The notes beneath the pieces are model-generated. The model had not been told where the DNA came from and searched no databases. It saw only the letters and a program-made list of their open reading frames with translations. From Candidatus Uabimicrobium amorphum (GTDB lineage: Bacteria; Planctomycetota; Uabimicrobiia; Uabimicrobiales; Uabimicrobiaceae), in the NCBI RefSeq assembly GCF_009002475.1, contig NZ_AP019860.1, positions 7,995,547-8,059,546 of the forward strand: a DNA stretch of 64,000 nt, in the 5' to 3' direction. Positions within the stretch are counted from its first letter, which is position 1. Every line of letters starts with the position of its first letter. This document shows, piece by piece, positions 9,446-17,739 of the stretch. The translations under genes were made by a program, and so were the position numbers.

Positions 9446-9836
9446 TATCTTTCCCTTTAGAGTTTTAAAAAGAGATTTTACCTTTTCATGTATATCAAAC
9501 AGCTCCACAAATATCAAGCCCAGAACTCATACCGTAATTACTGGTATGCTATGCCCTCCTGTAACCTGTAAAAAAAGTCTTATCTCAAATGCTACGTCGA
9601 AATTTCGTGATTCGTATATATAAACAACCATTCTCATTGCAAGTTAGTAACATTTATCTCATCGTAAAAGATTTTATGTTATAATCGCTGAAAACGAGTT
9701 CCTTACTAAAGACAGTGGAAAATCTCAAATAATCCATTTCGCAAAGTGAAAAATAAATTTTTTTCCAAACTTTTAGAATTCAAGTTGTATACTTCTTTTT
9801 AGTGGTCAATTTTAGAAACAAGACAGGCAGTAAATT
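9446..9836. promoter_or_regulatory. Divergent intergenic region with an extended -10 candidate
   Basis: This is 391 bp between the minus-strand dehydrogenase and the plus-strand triad. It is AT-rich with no coding frame that I can support. At 9677-9685 there is TGTTATAAT, an extended -10 element on the plus strand with no clear -35. It could drive the J-domain/VWA/PurA-like operon with a leader of about 145 bases. No riboswitch fold was recognised. Confidence 0.35.
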
Positions 9837-10928
9837 ATGATAAATAAAGACCTCGATGACTTATATCAAAAACTAGCACAATGTGTTTGTGCAGAAGATT
9901 TATTTATAAAAATAAAGAGTAAAAATGCGGAAACATTCACAAAAAAGATAAAAGAACATTATCGTAAACTGGCAAAAATTGCTCACCCTGATCGCTACCA
10001 GGATGCGGAAGAAAAAGAAGTTGCAGAAGAAGCATTTATTGCTCTCAATCGATTATACAATAGTGCATTGCAAAAAATTTCTGATGGGACTTATGGGGAT
10101 AAAGCGGACGACAGCAGTTCATTCTTTATAGAAACAGCAAAGCGTCCCTATTTTATTGATGAGACCATTGCCGAAGGTGATCTTGCCACAGTCTATGGTG
10201 GTCATTGTCGTGGTGGCGAAGATGCCGGGCAAGTTGCCATTAAAGTGGCCGAAGATGCCGAAGACAACGATTTACTAAAATGTGAGCTTCGTATTGTAAA
10301 ATTGTTACACGCGGAAGCAAGTACCTACAGTAAGCACCTACCCGTTATTTTGGATGAATTTAAAACAACAGAAGGGCAAGTTGGCATTGTGATGCGTAAG
10401 ATTGATGGCTATGATCTTTATAGCATCCGCGACAAATACCCACAAGGAATCCCGCAAAATCATGTTATTTGGATCTTTCGCCGAGTTCTAAGCATTTTGG
10501 GGTATGCACATAGTAAGGGAATCATTCACGGCAATATCGAACCAGCACATATTATGGTACGCCCACACGACCACAATGTGTATCTCATTGATTGGTGCTA
10601 TGCTATTTATAAACCAGCAACAACAGGGCAAGGCTTTAAATGCCTCAATGAAGACTACAGTGCGCCAGAAGTTAGCGAAAGAAAACCCCCCATACCCGCC
10701 AGTGATTTGTACTCACTTGGCAAGTGCATGGTATACTTATTGGGCGGTGATATCAATACCCTAGAAATGCCCGCATCCGTGGACGATAAAATCCAGCGTT
10801 TTATCAAATTTTTTTGTCGTAGTAGTCCACTACAACGCGCACAGGATGCGTGGCAAATGTACGGAGAATTAGACCGTTTACGTAAGGAAGTTTTTGGATC
10901 TCACAAATTTATAGAATTTATTATGTAG
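9837..10928 (+). CDS. J-domain fused to a protein pseudokinase
   Basis: 363 aa. Residues ~35-80 form a J-domain helix pair with the HPD motif at 50-52 ('AKIAHPDRYQ'), the site that stimulates Hsp70 ATPase. Residues ~105-330 are a Hanks-type kinase fold: 'VAIKVA' for the ATP-anchoring Lys, 'CELRIVKLL' for the helix C Glu, and 'YSAPEVS' for APE. The catalytic loop reads 'HGNIEPAH' (231-238) instead of HRDxKxxN, so the catalytic Asp and Asn are lost. DFG is 'DWC' at 252. This points to a pseudokinase, unless chemistry is unusual. It has no membrane segment. It is the first gene of a three-gene operon, 10 bp before the VWA gene. Confidence 0.82.
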   Translation: MINKDLDDLYQKLAQCVCAEDLFIKIKSKNAETFTKKIKEHYRKLAKIAHPDRYQDAEEKEVAEEAFIALNRLYNSALQKISDGTYGDKADDSSSFFIETAKRPYFIDETIAEGDLATVYGGHCRGGEDAGQVAIKVAEDAEDNDLLKCELRIVKLLHAEASTYSKHLPVILDEFKTTEGQVGIVMRKIDGYDLYSIRDKYPQGIPQNHVIWIFRRVLSILGYAHSKGIIHGNIEPAHIMVRPHDHNVYLIDWCYAIYKPATTGQGFKCLNEDYSAPEVSERKPPIPASDLYSLGKCMVYLLGGDINTLEMPASVDDKIQRFIKFFCRSSPLQRAQDAWQMYGELDRLRKEVFGSHKFIEFIM

Positions 10929-10938
10929 GAGAATTTTT

Positions 10939-12417
10939 ATGGGCGGAGGATACTATAGTCATGATGTCGCAATGGAAGCACGTTCGACGAATCGTGATGT
11001 TTTTTCCTATGCTGGTTACTCTACAGATAGCAGTGCTGCCACAGCACGACGCACAGTTCATGTGAAGTTAAATCCGTATCGTCAGATTCGCGAATGTATG
11101 AACACAACGCCAATCGTTGTTGCTCTAGACGTGACTCGTTCGCGTGGTGATGATAGCAAGATCATGTATGAAAAACTCCCGATGTTTATTGGTCAGATTG
11201 AAATGAAAGGATATGTCGAAGGGGCAGCGATTAGTTTTGCGGCCATTGGCGACGCTTCTTCTGGTGATAGTGCTCCTTTACAAGTAGGACAGTTTGAAGC
11301 AGACAACCGTCTGGATGAAGTATTGAGCTATTTTTGGTTGGAAGAAGGCGGCGGTGGATCTGGCCAAGAATCATACGAGTTAGCAGCGTACTATTATGCG
11401 CGGCGCTCGGTTTTGGAATGCCAAAAACAAGGCCGTAAAGGCTATTTCTTTTTTATTGGCGATGAAGGATTTTACCCAAAAGTCAGCAAGCAACAAGTGA
11501 AGGAAATACTGGGAGTGAATATCAAAGATGATATCGACTCCGCAAAAATTTTTGCAGAACTCCATAAAAAATATCATGTGTTTTTTATATATCCTCAGAA
11601 ATCATGGCAAGAGCGCAAGGCAGATATCGATGCCGAAATTCAACAGCGAGTAGAAGCGGCTGGCGGGCAGTACAAAAATGTCGATATTCGCGCTTCACTC
11701 ATTTGGAATAACCGCAATGATTTAGATCTACATGTTATTGCACCTTCTGGAGAAGAGATTTACTATGGACATAAACACTCACGTTGTAATGGGTGGCTGG
11801 ATGTCGACATGAATGTTCAGGGAGAATCGTTAAAGCCCGTAGAAAACATTCGTTGGGCGAAGGGAAAGGCCCCGAAAGGAAAATATAAAGTATTTGTTCA
11901 AAACTACCAATTCCACGGAAAAAAAGCACCAACAGAATTTCGTGTAGAGGTAGAAGTGGCCGGCGAAGTGATGCATTTTGATGGTATCGTATCTCCGAAT
12001 GGCGAAGTTGGTGGTCGCAGCGATGTTACCGTATATGAATTTGACTTTGATCCTGATAAACCACGTGTTAATGAAGTAAAGGAAGAAGACGAAAGTCTGT
12101 ACAATAACTATCATGATGATGTGATTATGGATCAATGGAAAAGTGTCCTCTCTCCAGAAAACATCCTACGAATAGAAGACCCACACGCCATTATAGATGT
12201 TATGTTGGGCGCATTGAGCATTGTCAGTGGGACAAATGATCTCGATGAGTTTTTAGTTGATATGAAGGGTCGAGGTCAAACCGCACCGCGTATTGAGCAA
12301 ACAAAAGAAGCATTGCTACAATTAGCGCAAAATAAGAAAGCCCTAGTCAAAGTAGAAGCAAAACTACCCGCAAAAAAATCTGGTAAAAAAAGACGCGGAC
12401 GTTCAAAAAGATTGTAA
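10939..12417 (+). CDS. VWA domain protein with C-terminal DUF2135 (YfaP-like) domain
   Basis: 492 aa, ribosome-binding site GGAG before the ATG. The VWA domain (~55-250) has the MIDAS motif 'DVTRS' at 64-68 and 'FFFIGDEGFY' for the later acidic contact. From residue ~256, 'WNNRNDLDLHVIAPSGE' and 'GKYKVFVQNYQFHG' match DUF2135, a beta-sandwich seen in YfaP-type proteins. The last ~25 residues are very basic ('KKSGKKRRGRSKRL'), perhaps for nucleic acid or membrane contact. There is no signal peptide, so it is probably cytoplasmic. Context with a J-domain pseudokinase suggests that the two act together as sensor and adaptor; this is inference. Confidence 0.82.
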   Translation: MGGGYYSHDVAMEARSTNRDVFSYAGYSTDSSAATARRTVHVKLNPYRQIRECMNTTPIVVALDVTRSRGDDSKIMYEKLPMFIGQIEMKGYVEGAAISFAAIGDASSGDSAPLQVGQFEADNRLDEVLSYFWLEEGGGGSGQESYELAAYYYARRSVLECQKQGRKGYFFFIGDEGFYPKVSKQQVKEILGVNIKDDIDSAKIFAELHKKYHVFFIYPQKSWQERKADIDAEIQQRVEAAGGQYKNVDIRASLIWNNRNDLDLHVIAPSGEEIYYGHKHSRCNGWLDVDMNVQGESLKPVENIRWAKGKAPKGKYKVFVQNYQFHGKKAPTEFRVEVEVAGEVMHFDGIVSPNGEVGGRSDVTVYEFDFDPDKPRVNEVKEEDESLYNNYHDDVIMDQWKSVLSPENILRIEDPHAIIDVMLGALSIVSGTNDLDEFLVDMKGRGQTAPRIEQTKEALLQLAQNKKALVKVEAKLPAKKSGKKRRGRSKRL

Positions 12418-12420
12418 TGG

Positions 12421-13815
12421 ATGAATAATAAAAACAACTACATTGTTGTTGGTTTGGGTTTTGGTGATGAAGGTAAGGGAACCATCACCGATTATTTAGT
12501 TCGTAAGTACAACGTGCAATTTGTGGTTCGCTATAATGGCGGACCACAAGCGGCACACAATGTTGTCACTCCTGACAATCACTGGCATTGTTTTTCACAA
12601 TTTGGTAGCGGTACAATGGTTCCAGGAGTCAAAACGTACTTATCCCACTTCACAGCGATCAATCCTAGTTTTATTATGGAAGAGTACAAGGCTCTGACGA
12701 ACAAAGGCTACCACGATGCTCTACAACGCCTGTATATCGACAACAATTGTGTTGTGATTACCCCATACCACATTCATATGAATCGCTTTCTTGAAAGAGT
12801 ACGTGGCAACGAACGCCATGGTAGTTGTGGCTTAGGAGTTGGCCAAGCTATTTTAGATAGCCGTAATCCACAACTACCAACGATATATGTCAAAGATTTC
12901 GCGAATGTTGCCTCATTAAAACGAAAATTAAACCTTCTACGACTAATGAAAGTCGATATTGCCGATCAATATCTAGCCGCCAATGACTGCAACGATGAAA
13001 CAATGCGTGAATACGAAAATCTCAAATTTGGCTATGACATCGAAAAATTAATAGATACCTATCATTGCTTCACAAAGAGCGGTGTTCATCTCATTGATCA
13101 TAAAAGTGCCAAAGATCTTCTTAAAAATAAACTGACAATTTATGAAGGTGCACAAGGGGTTTTACTAGACGAAAATTACGGATTCTGGCCTCATGTGACA
13201 CCTTCCACAACAACCACACAAAATGCTAAATTTCTAATAAATGATTTATCGTCAAACAATCACAAAACCATTGGTGTGCTAAGAGCATTTGCGACCCGTC
13301 ATGGTGCCGGCCCCTTTGTGAGCGAAGATGATAAACTATCGCAAGAGATAAAAGATGTTTACAATAAATGTAACTTGTGGCAAGGCGCAATGCGCATTGG
13401 ATGGTTTGATATGGTTGCTACTTGCTATGCACTAAAAGTATGCCCTGTAGATGAACTTGCTTTGACCAATATAGATAGACTAAGTGGTTTTCAGGAAGTA
13501 AAGATTTGCATAGCTTATGAAATCGCGCGAAATGAAATCAGTGAAAATGTGGTTGCTAAATTCTGTGACTACTCTCTAGAAGAAAATACATTCCTCATAA
13601 AAGAACTAAAGGTCGACAATTTTGATGTCTCTAAAAGACAGCAGCAAAACCTGCTGCTGAAAAAATGTAAGCCCGTATATAAAAACTTTTGCGGTTGGAA
13701 CGATTTGGATAAAAATTTCGAAATTTTCCGACAATACATTGAAAATGTATTGAAGGTGAAAGTGTCTATCTTATCCCATGGTGCACGCAGCGACCAAAAG
13801 TTTTTGTTACTCTAA
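12421..13815 (+). CDS. Divergent adenylosuccinate synthetase (PurA) homologue
   Basis: 464 aa. It begins 3 bp after the VWA stop with no good ribosome-binding site, so it is probably coupled. PurA motifs are kept: 'GFGDEGKG' with the catalytic Asp16, His46 in 'GGPQAAH' (usual GGHNAGH), 'GAQGVLLD' near 243, 'TRHGAGPF' near 293, and a C-terminal 'SHGARSDQ' in place of STGPDR. The IMP-contact stretch 'GTTGRGIGPAY' is altered to 'GSCGLGVGQAI'. Canonical PurA joins aspartate to IMP using GTP in AMP synthesis. The divergence, with the operon partners, suggests a specialised role such as making a modified nucleotide. It could also be the cell's only PurA, which the window cannot exclude. Confidence 0.82.
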   Translation: MNNKNNYIVVGLGFGDEGKGTITDYLVRKYNVQFVVRYNGGPQAAHNVVTPDNHWHCFSQFGSGTMVPGVKTYLSHFTAINPSFIMEEYKALTNKGYHDALQRLYIDNNCVVITPYHIHMNRFLERVRGNERHGSCGLGVGQAILDSRNPQLPTIYVKDFANVASLKRKLNLLRLMKVDIADQYLAANDCNDETMREYENLKFGYDIEKLIDTYHCFTKSGVHLIDHKSAKDLLKNKLTIYEGAQGVLLDENYGFWPHVTPSTTTTQNAKFLINDLSSNNHKTIGVLRAFATRHGAGPFVSEDDKLSQEIKDVYNKCNLWQGAMRIGWFDMVATCYALKVCPVDELALTNIDRLSGFQEVKICIAYEIARNEISENVVAKFCDYSLEENTFLIKELKVDNFDVSKRQQQNLLLKKCKPVYKNFCGWNDLDKNFEIFRQYIENVLKVKVSILSHGARSDQKFLLL

Positions 13816-14769
13816 TCATGAAAGCTTTTGGTGATAAAATGCCGCGAGATTTTGCAATAGTCCTTTTGCTTGCCAAACGACGCTTTTATGATTTCCACTA
13901 ATAGTCCGATAATTAACACCTTCTCCCCAAGCATCCACTAAAGCCTTTGTCGAAGAAGTGGGAATGGCTTTATCTTGATCAGCTCCATAAATAAGCACAT
14001 CTGATGCTCTATTGGTGTCAACATAATTACAGGGTTCTATGGCTGCCACATATTTTCTGACCGCGTCTTCATCCATTCCCATATCCTTTGCGCAATTACG
14101 CAAGTACAGAGGTAATTTGTCTTCCGAATTAAAAATGAGAAGAGTTAAGTCACCACCACCCAAAAAGGAACAAACAGCTTTCGTACGCTCGCTTGTCCCA
14201 TGCAAAAGACTTGCATACTGCGCTCCAAGGCTAACTCCAAAACAACCGATATGTTTTTCCGTAGCAATTTGATTGACAATACCATGCCCCTCATTCACTG
14301 CTTGAAAATAAGTTTGCTCCACCTGTTTAAAACTCAGCTTCGCACTTTTAATACCACTTTTTCTTTTCCCCTTTTTCTTTAGTGCACCTCGTTGCCCCAG
14401 AAAAGGAGGAATGACTTCATATGCGGTAATCCCCTGACTGTAGAGAAAAGCACTTACGGCCCGTGCCCCACTATAAGCCCCACTGCGCTGAGGAAATACA
14501 AGAACTGCCTTGTCCGATCCCGCATCAAATTTATAGACATGCCCTTTATTATTATCAGGATGCCCCTCAATAACGATAGGAGAATCGAAGGTGTAATGTG
14601 TGACTTCTTTTGGGAACTTTGCCCCCAAATAGAAACCAACAAGCTTTTCCATAGCCGTAATTCCTCGTAACCCCACGCTTGTCCAATGACCATGTCCCAG
14701 GTTAACAGGAGGAGGAATTTTGATAGTTTTTTTCGTTAGATTTTCAAGAGTGATGTTTGGATTGTACAT
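13816..14769 (-). CDS. Alpha/beta hydrolase (dienelactone-hydrolase or acyl-transferase-like)
   Basis: 317 aa. The nucleophile elbow is 'GVSLGAQYA'; the acid is probably in 'IYGADQDKAIP' and the histidine in 'SGNHKSVVW'. There is no signal peptide. It is convergent with the PurA homologue and abuts it with no spacer: one stop codon ends at 13815 and the other begins at 13816. The substrate is unknown. The ribosome-binding site is weak. Confidence 0.75.
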   Translation of the reverse strand: MYNPNITLENLTKKTIKIPPPVNLGHGHWTSVGLRGITAMEKLVGFYLGAKFPKEVTHYTFDSPIVIEGHPDNNKGHVYKFDAGSDKAVLVFPQRSGAYSGARAVSAFLYSQGITAYEVIPPFLGQRGALKKKGKRKSGIKSAKLSFKQVEQTYFQAVNEGHGIVNQIATEKHIGCFGVSLGAQYASLLHGTSERTKAVCSFLGGGDLTLLIFNSEDKLPLYLRNCAKDMGMDEDAVRKYVAAIEPCNYVDTNRASDVLIYGADQDKAIPTSSTKALVDAWGEGVNYRTISGNHKSVVWQAKGLLQNLAAFYHQKLS

Positions 14770-15030
14770 AGGTCTATATTTTCCACAAAGACAGGGAGAA
14801 GCAAAGATAGGATAGTGATTTTCTTTAGTTTAGCAAAACTCAATATAAATTCAAATAAAATTAGGCTAGAACTGAATTGAACCGTTTAAAATTTAGAGGC
14901 CCCAGCGTGTCACAAACTGTGTACTTTTCCAAAAAGTGTTATAGCCTGAGTAAACGAAGGAGCACGTAGTATAGCGCACCATGATCGAAAGATACATAGC
15001 AGTAATGAACTCCCAGACTACTTCAAAGAT
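14770..15030. other. Non-coding spacer before the 11-bp repeat
   Basis: AT-rich spacer between the start of the minus-strand hydrolase and the tandem repeat at 15031-15107. I see no supported gene. A short GC-richer patch at ~14898-14995 differs in composition from its surroundings and may be a remnant of a decayed element, but I could not identify it. Confidence 0.3.
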
Positions 15031-15107
15031 ATCTGCTCATAATCTGCTCATAATCTGCTCATAATCTACTCATAATCTGCTCATAATCTGCTCATAATCT
15101 GCTCATA
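15031..15107. repeat. Tandem repeat, 7 copies of 11 bp
   Basis: Seven head-to-tail copies of ATCTGCTCATA. The fourth copy has one change (ATCTACTCATA). The array ends 6 bp past the stop codon of the minus-strand regulator gene. The unit is not a multiple of 3 and each copy carries a stop codon in some frame, so it is not coding. The period is close to one helical turn of DNA, which would place every copy on the same face. Confidence 0.95.
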
Positions 15108-15113
15108 GTCAAC

Positions 15114-16568
15114 TTACAACATCTTGTAAAAAGTCGCCCGTCCCTTACCCTTCTTAGTAAGAATTTCTTGTTTGCATAATTCATTAAGTTCACGAGTAGA
15201 AGTACTTTGAGAAATTTGAAACAATTCTCGATATTCCTTATTAGTAATTCGGCCATATTTTCTAATATAATCTAAGGATTTGATTTGTCTGTTAGTAAGC
15301 GAATCGTTTGCTACAGAATTTTCTTTTTCTTCTAACTCGTTTTCTACAACCTCTTGCATAAACTTTTCACTTGGCCCGTAAAAGTACGTTCGTAGCTCTT
15401 CTTCTAATTCTTTAAATATAGGCTTCTTAAGTTTATTTTTCTCCATTTCCGTTGCCATCAATTTTAATCCTGTACCTGCTCTTTCTACATAACCCATATC
15501 ACGAAGAATATGAGCAATTAACGGATTTCGGGGACGACTTCGATGTTCAAATCTTTGAATCTGCTCAAGACTAATTCCAAAAGGTATTGAGCCAGGAGAT
15601 GAAAACTCTATGCGATCATCAAACATATAAATACAAATACAACCATTTTGAGCATACTCTCTGTGTGCACAACAGTTAGCAATTGCCTCTCGTATTGCTT
15701 TAACAGGGTATTCATAATAATCGGTTCTTTTGACACCCCAAACATAACCACCAGTACGCATATTTTTATAAACAAATTCTACTCCCTGATCAATCATGTC
15801 GGGAATAGTTCCAATGACATCCTTACGATCAATATATCCCCTAGTGACTTCCGTTCCTCGAAAACGTATGCAAGTCATTTCAGCTTGAGGTAAATATTTT
15901 TGTGGATTTCTTCCGAATAACAATAAACCAGCATAGTTAGGTACTAGCTGTCCTTCTTCTTCAATTACGCAATTTAAAGTAACAATAAATTCTTTGATTG
16001 TCATGTTGAGACTTCGTTCAGATTTTTCTTTGCGCACTTCAAGATATTTTTTTATTTTACTCTTGTCTAAGTCAGCCCATTTAGCACGAGGTACTGCCAT
16101 GTTTTCAAAGACAATTGCCCCATGAGCCACAGCTCTTTGGATAAAATCCTCGAAGCTCATAACCATGTTGTGAGATCCACGACGTTTAAGGAACTTACCA
16201 CCAATATTTGTCACAGTTGGAATTTTGTCATAGACCTCTACAACGATAATAGTTTTTTGTTTGTATTTTACCAACTCAACATAAGTGTAAGCGTTTAATG
16301 GTGGTGTACAATCTTTTGCAGCTCCGTGGATTCGATCGATCAATTTTTTATTATTTGTTATGCCTACAATTTTAGGCGGTACCGCACCACCTAAAGGATC
16401 TTCCACACCAAAAATTATATATCCACCTTTACTATTAGCCATCGCCGTGAGACACTCTGCAATATCTCGACGTTTTTCTGTTTGAATCTTATACTCTAAA
16501 TTGATTCCTTCATCGCTTTGGAATAGCTTATCTAACTTTTCTTTTGCAATATTACCTTGAGTTAACAT
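15114..16568 (-). CDS. AlbA_2/Schlafen-type ATP-binding transcriptional regulator
   Basis: 484 aa. The N-terminus ('NLEYKIQTEKRRDIAECLTA', then 'NSKGGYIIFGVED') is the AlbA_2 (divergent AAA-4, Schlafen-like) domain. Residues ~270-400 hold an HATPase_c_4-like segment ('AIREAIANCCAHREY', 'RIEFSSPGSIP', 'VERAGTGLKLM'). The C-terminus (~425-484) is a winged helix ('GRITNKEYRELFQISQSTSTRELNEL'). Such proteins are common in accessory regions, as regulators or defence-linked factors. It is transcribed divergently from an XRE-like gene, with an inverted repeat between them. The 11-bp tandem repeat lies just past its stop codon. Confidence 0.85.
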   Translation of the reverse strand: MLTQGNIAKEKLDKLFQSDEGINLEYKIQTEKRRDIAECLTAMANSKGGYIIFGVEDPLGGAVPPKIVGITNNKKLIDRIHGAAKDCTPPLNAYTYVELVKYKQKTIIVVEVYDKIPTVTNIGGKFLKRRGSHNMVMSFEDFIQRAVAHGAIVFENMAVPRAKWADLDKSKIKKYLEVRKEKSERSLNMTIKEFIVTLNCVIEEEGQLVPNYAGLLLFGRNPQKYLPQAEMTCIRFRGTEVTRGYIDRKDVIGTIPDMIDQGVEFVYKNMRTGGYVWGVKRTDYYEYPVKAIREAIANCCAHREYAQNGCICIYMFDDRIEFSSPGSIPFGISLEQIQRFEHRSRPRNPLIAHILRDMGYVERAGTGLKLMATEMEKNKLKKPIFKELEEELRTYFYGPSEKFMQEVVENELEEKENSVANDSLTNRQIKSLDYIRKYGRITNKEYRELFQISQSTSTRELNELCKQEILTKKGKGRATFYKML

Positions 16569-16671
16569 AATTTTCTTTGTCTATTTGAAGATACAGTTTG
16601 TGCTTTTATCGTTAGTATTTGTTAAAATAATACGAAGTAAATAAAAACAAAATTTTACTTTCGGCTCGCTA

Positions 16672-16692
16672 ATTTTCGCTAAAAGCGAAAAT
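16672..16692. promoter_or_regulatory. Inverted repeat, candidate operator
   Basis: A perfect 9-bp inverted repeat, ATTTTCGCT-AAA-AGCGAAAAT, in the 192-bp spacer between the divergent AlbA_2 regulator and the XRE-like gene. Its position suits binding by one of these two DNA-binding proteins. It could also be a hairpin in either leader transcript. Confidence 0.45.
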
Positions 16693-16760
16693 ATACACCT
16701 ATAGTTTATTCTAACATCTACAAAGATATCTGCAATAAAAAACATATAAAAGAGGTTCAA

Positions 16761-17102
16761 ATGGCTGTAAATTACCAAGAAATCGAAATAAATATTGGAA
16801 AAGCTATTAAAAAAGGGTTAGATAAAAATAATTTAACAAGAAAAGCTTTTGCCAAGGTTATGGGAAAGTCACTTTCATTAGTTTCCGAGTGGACGAGAAA
16901 TGTAAAAACACCTTCTGGTAGAGATATTATCAAAATAGCGATCTATTTGGACATTGTTGAAGATTTGTTTCCTGGGTATGTAAAAAAAGATGAGTTTAAA
17001 GTTGCAGAGTCAAGGACACCCTATAATAAAAAAATAAACATAGAAGAACGAGTAGCAACTTTAGAGAAAAAAATTGAAAAACTAGAACAATATTTGAATT
17101 AA
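16761..17102 (+). CDS. XRE-like helix-turn-helix protein with coiled-coil tail
   Basis: 113 aa; AGAGG precedes the ATG. Residues ~15-70 fit a lambda-repressor-like HTH: 'NLTRKAFAKVMGKSLSLVSEWTRN' holds the two HTH helices. Residues ~90-113 are a heptad-rich coiled coil ('RVATLEKKIEKLEQYL'), probably for dimerisation. It may control itself and the divergent AlbA_2 gene. The part from residue 44 onward is repeated as a truncated copy at 23362-23577, followed in both places by the same three tRNA genes. Confidence 0.75.
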   Translation: MAVNYQEIEINIGKAIKKGLDKNNLTRKAFAKVMGKSLSLVSEWTRNVKTPSGRDIIKIAIYLDIVEDLFPGYVKKDEFKVAESRTPYNKKINIEERVATLEKKIEKLEQYLN

Positions 17103-17132
17103 AAATTGAGAATTATATCTGTAATACAATAA

Positions 17133-17204
17133 CTGTCCAGGTAGGATTCGAACCTACGACCACTTGGTTAACAGCCAAACGCTCTACCACTGAGCTACTG
17201 GACA
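17133..17204 (-). tRNA. tRNA-Asn (GTT), copy 1
   Basis: 72 nt on the minus strand. The acceptor stem TGTCCAG/CTGGACA pairs fully, the T arm is GTAGG TTCGAAT CCTAC, and the anticodon loop holds GTT. The discriminator is G and CCA is not encoded. It is first of a three-tRNA block that is duplicated near 23.6 kb; copy 2 differs in a few loop bases only. Confidence 0.93.
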
Positions 17205-17211
17205 TAATAAA

Positions 17212-17284
17212 TGAAGATGATAGGGCTTGAACCTATGACCTCTTGCGTGTAAGGCAAGCGCTCTCCCGGCTGAGCTACACCTTC
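17212..17284 (-). tRNA. tRNA-Val (TAC), copy 1
   Basis: 73 nt on the minus strand. Acceptor GAAGGTG pairs with CATCTTC with one G-T wobble. The anticodon stem CTTGC/GCAAG encloses CTTACAC, giving anticodon TAC. The T loop is TTCAAGC. CCA is not encoded. Copy 2 has a perfect acceptor stem and one more D-loop base. Confidence 0.92.
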
Positions 17285-17293
17285 TTTAAACTA

Positions 17294-17365
17294 TGGAGAT
17301 GACAGGGGTCGAACCTGCGGCCTCCTGCATGCAAAACAGGCGCTCTCCCGATAGAGTGCATCCCC
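17294..17365 (-). tRNA. tRNA-Ala (TGC), copy 1, degenerate D arm (probable pseudo-tRNA)
   Basis: 72 nt on the minus strand. Acceptor GGGGATG/CATCTCC, anticodon stem, TGC anticodon and T arm match copy 2 (23752-23824). The D arm differs: positions after the acceptor read CACTCTATCGGG rather than TAGCTCAGCCGGG, so the conserved T8 and the GCTC/GAGC stem are lost and the gene is 1 nt shorter. A weaker CTCT/AGAG pairing is possible. I regard it as damaged; the intact copy lies at 23.75 kb. Confidence 0.75.
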
Positions 17366-17739
17366 GTTTTTAACTTTCTGTAATGAAGATCGCATTCCTT
17401 TGTGGAAAACTTGCATCAAAATAAAATTTTGCATGTAATTTGATATTGTGATCGCTTCCCATGTGTTATATAACTTACAAAAGATCAAAACAGCTTTCCG
17501 TAATATTGTTAGTCAGGGGAGTATTTAAAATCGATACGATGAAAGATTTTCCATTCATAAAATAGAAATTGTTTTTTACTTTTGGAAATTACAGTGAATG
17601 CAAGTAATATGGCAGTAGTATTTGTGGGTTAAGAAAAGCTTTTGCTTAATCTATGATTATAGATTAATTAGAGTCAAAATATTTTGACTTTCACCAAAAT
17701 CACATTCCGCAACCTTATTTTATAAAAATGGATATATAA
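17366..17739. promoter_or_regulatory. Intergenic region with two adjacent inverted repeats
   Basis: 374 bp without a supported gene. The first ~60 bp are still part of the block shared with 23825-23888. Closer to the next gene there are two inverted repeats: TAATCTAT-GATT-ATAGATTA at 17647-17666 and the perfect 18-bp palindrome AGTCAAAATATTTTGACT at 17672-17689. They lie 50-90 bp before ATG 17740, a position typical of operators. I see no clear -10/-35 pair. Confidence 0.4.

Noticed and set aside
9837..13815. Classical TerY-P tellurite-resistance triad
   Set aside because: No PP2C phosphatase and no Ter genes are present, and the kinase is a J-domain pseudokinase. Only the general VWA/kinase theme is shared.
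12421..13815. Phage-type PurZ (2-aminoadenine synthesis)
   Set aside because: Catalytic Asp16 is retained, and no phage genes, DpoZ polymerase or DatZ are nearby.
15031..15107. CRISPR array
   Set aside because: Units are 11 bp with no spacers, and no cas gene is present.
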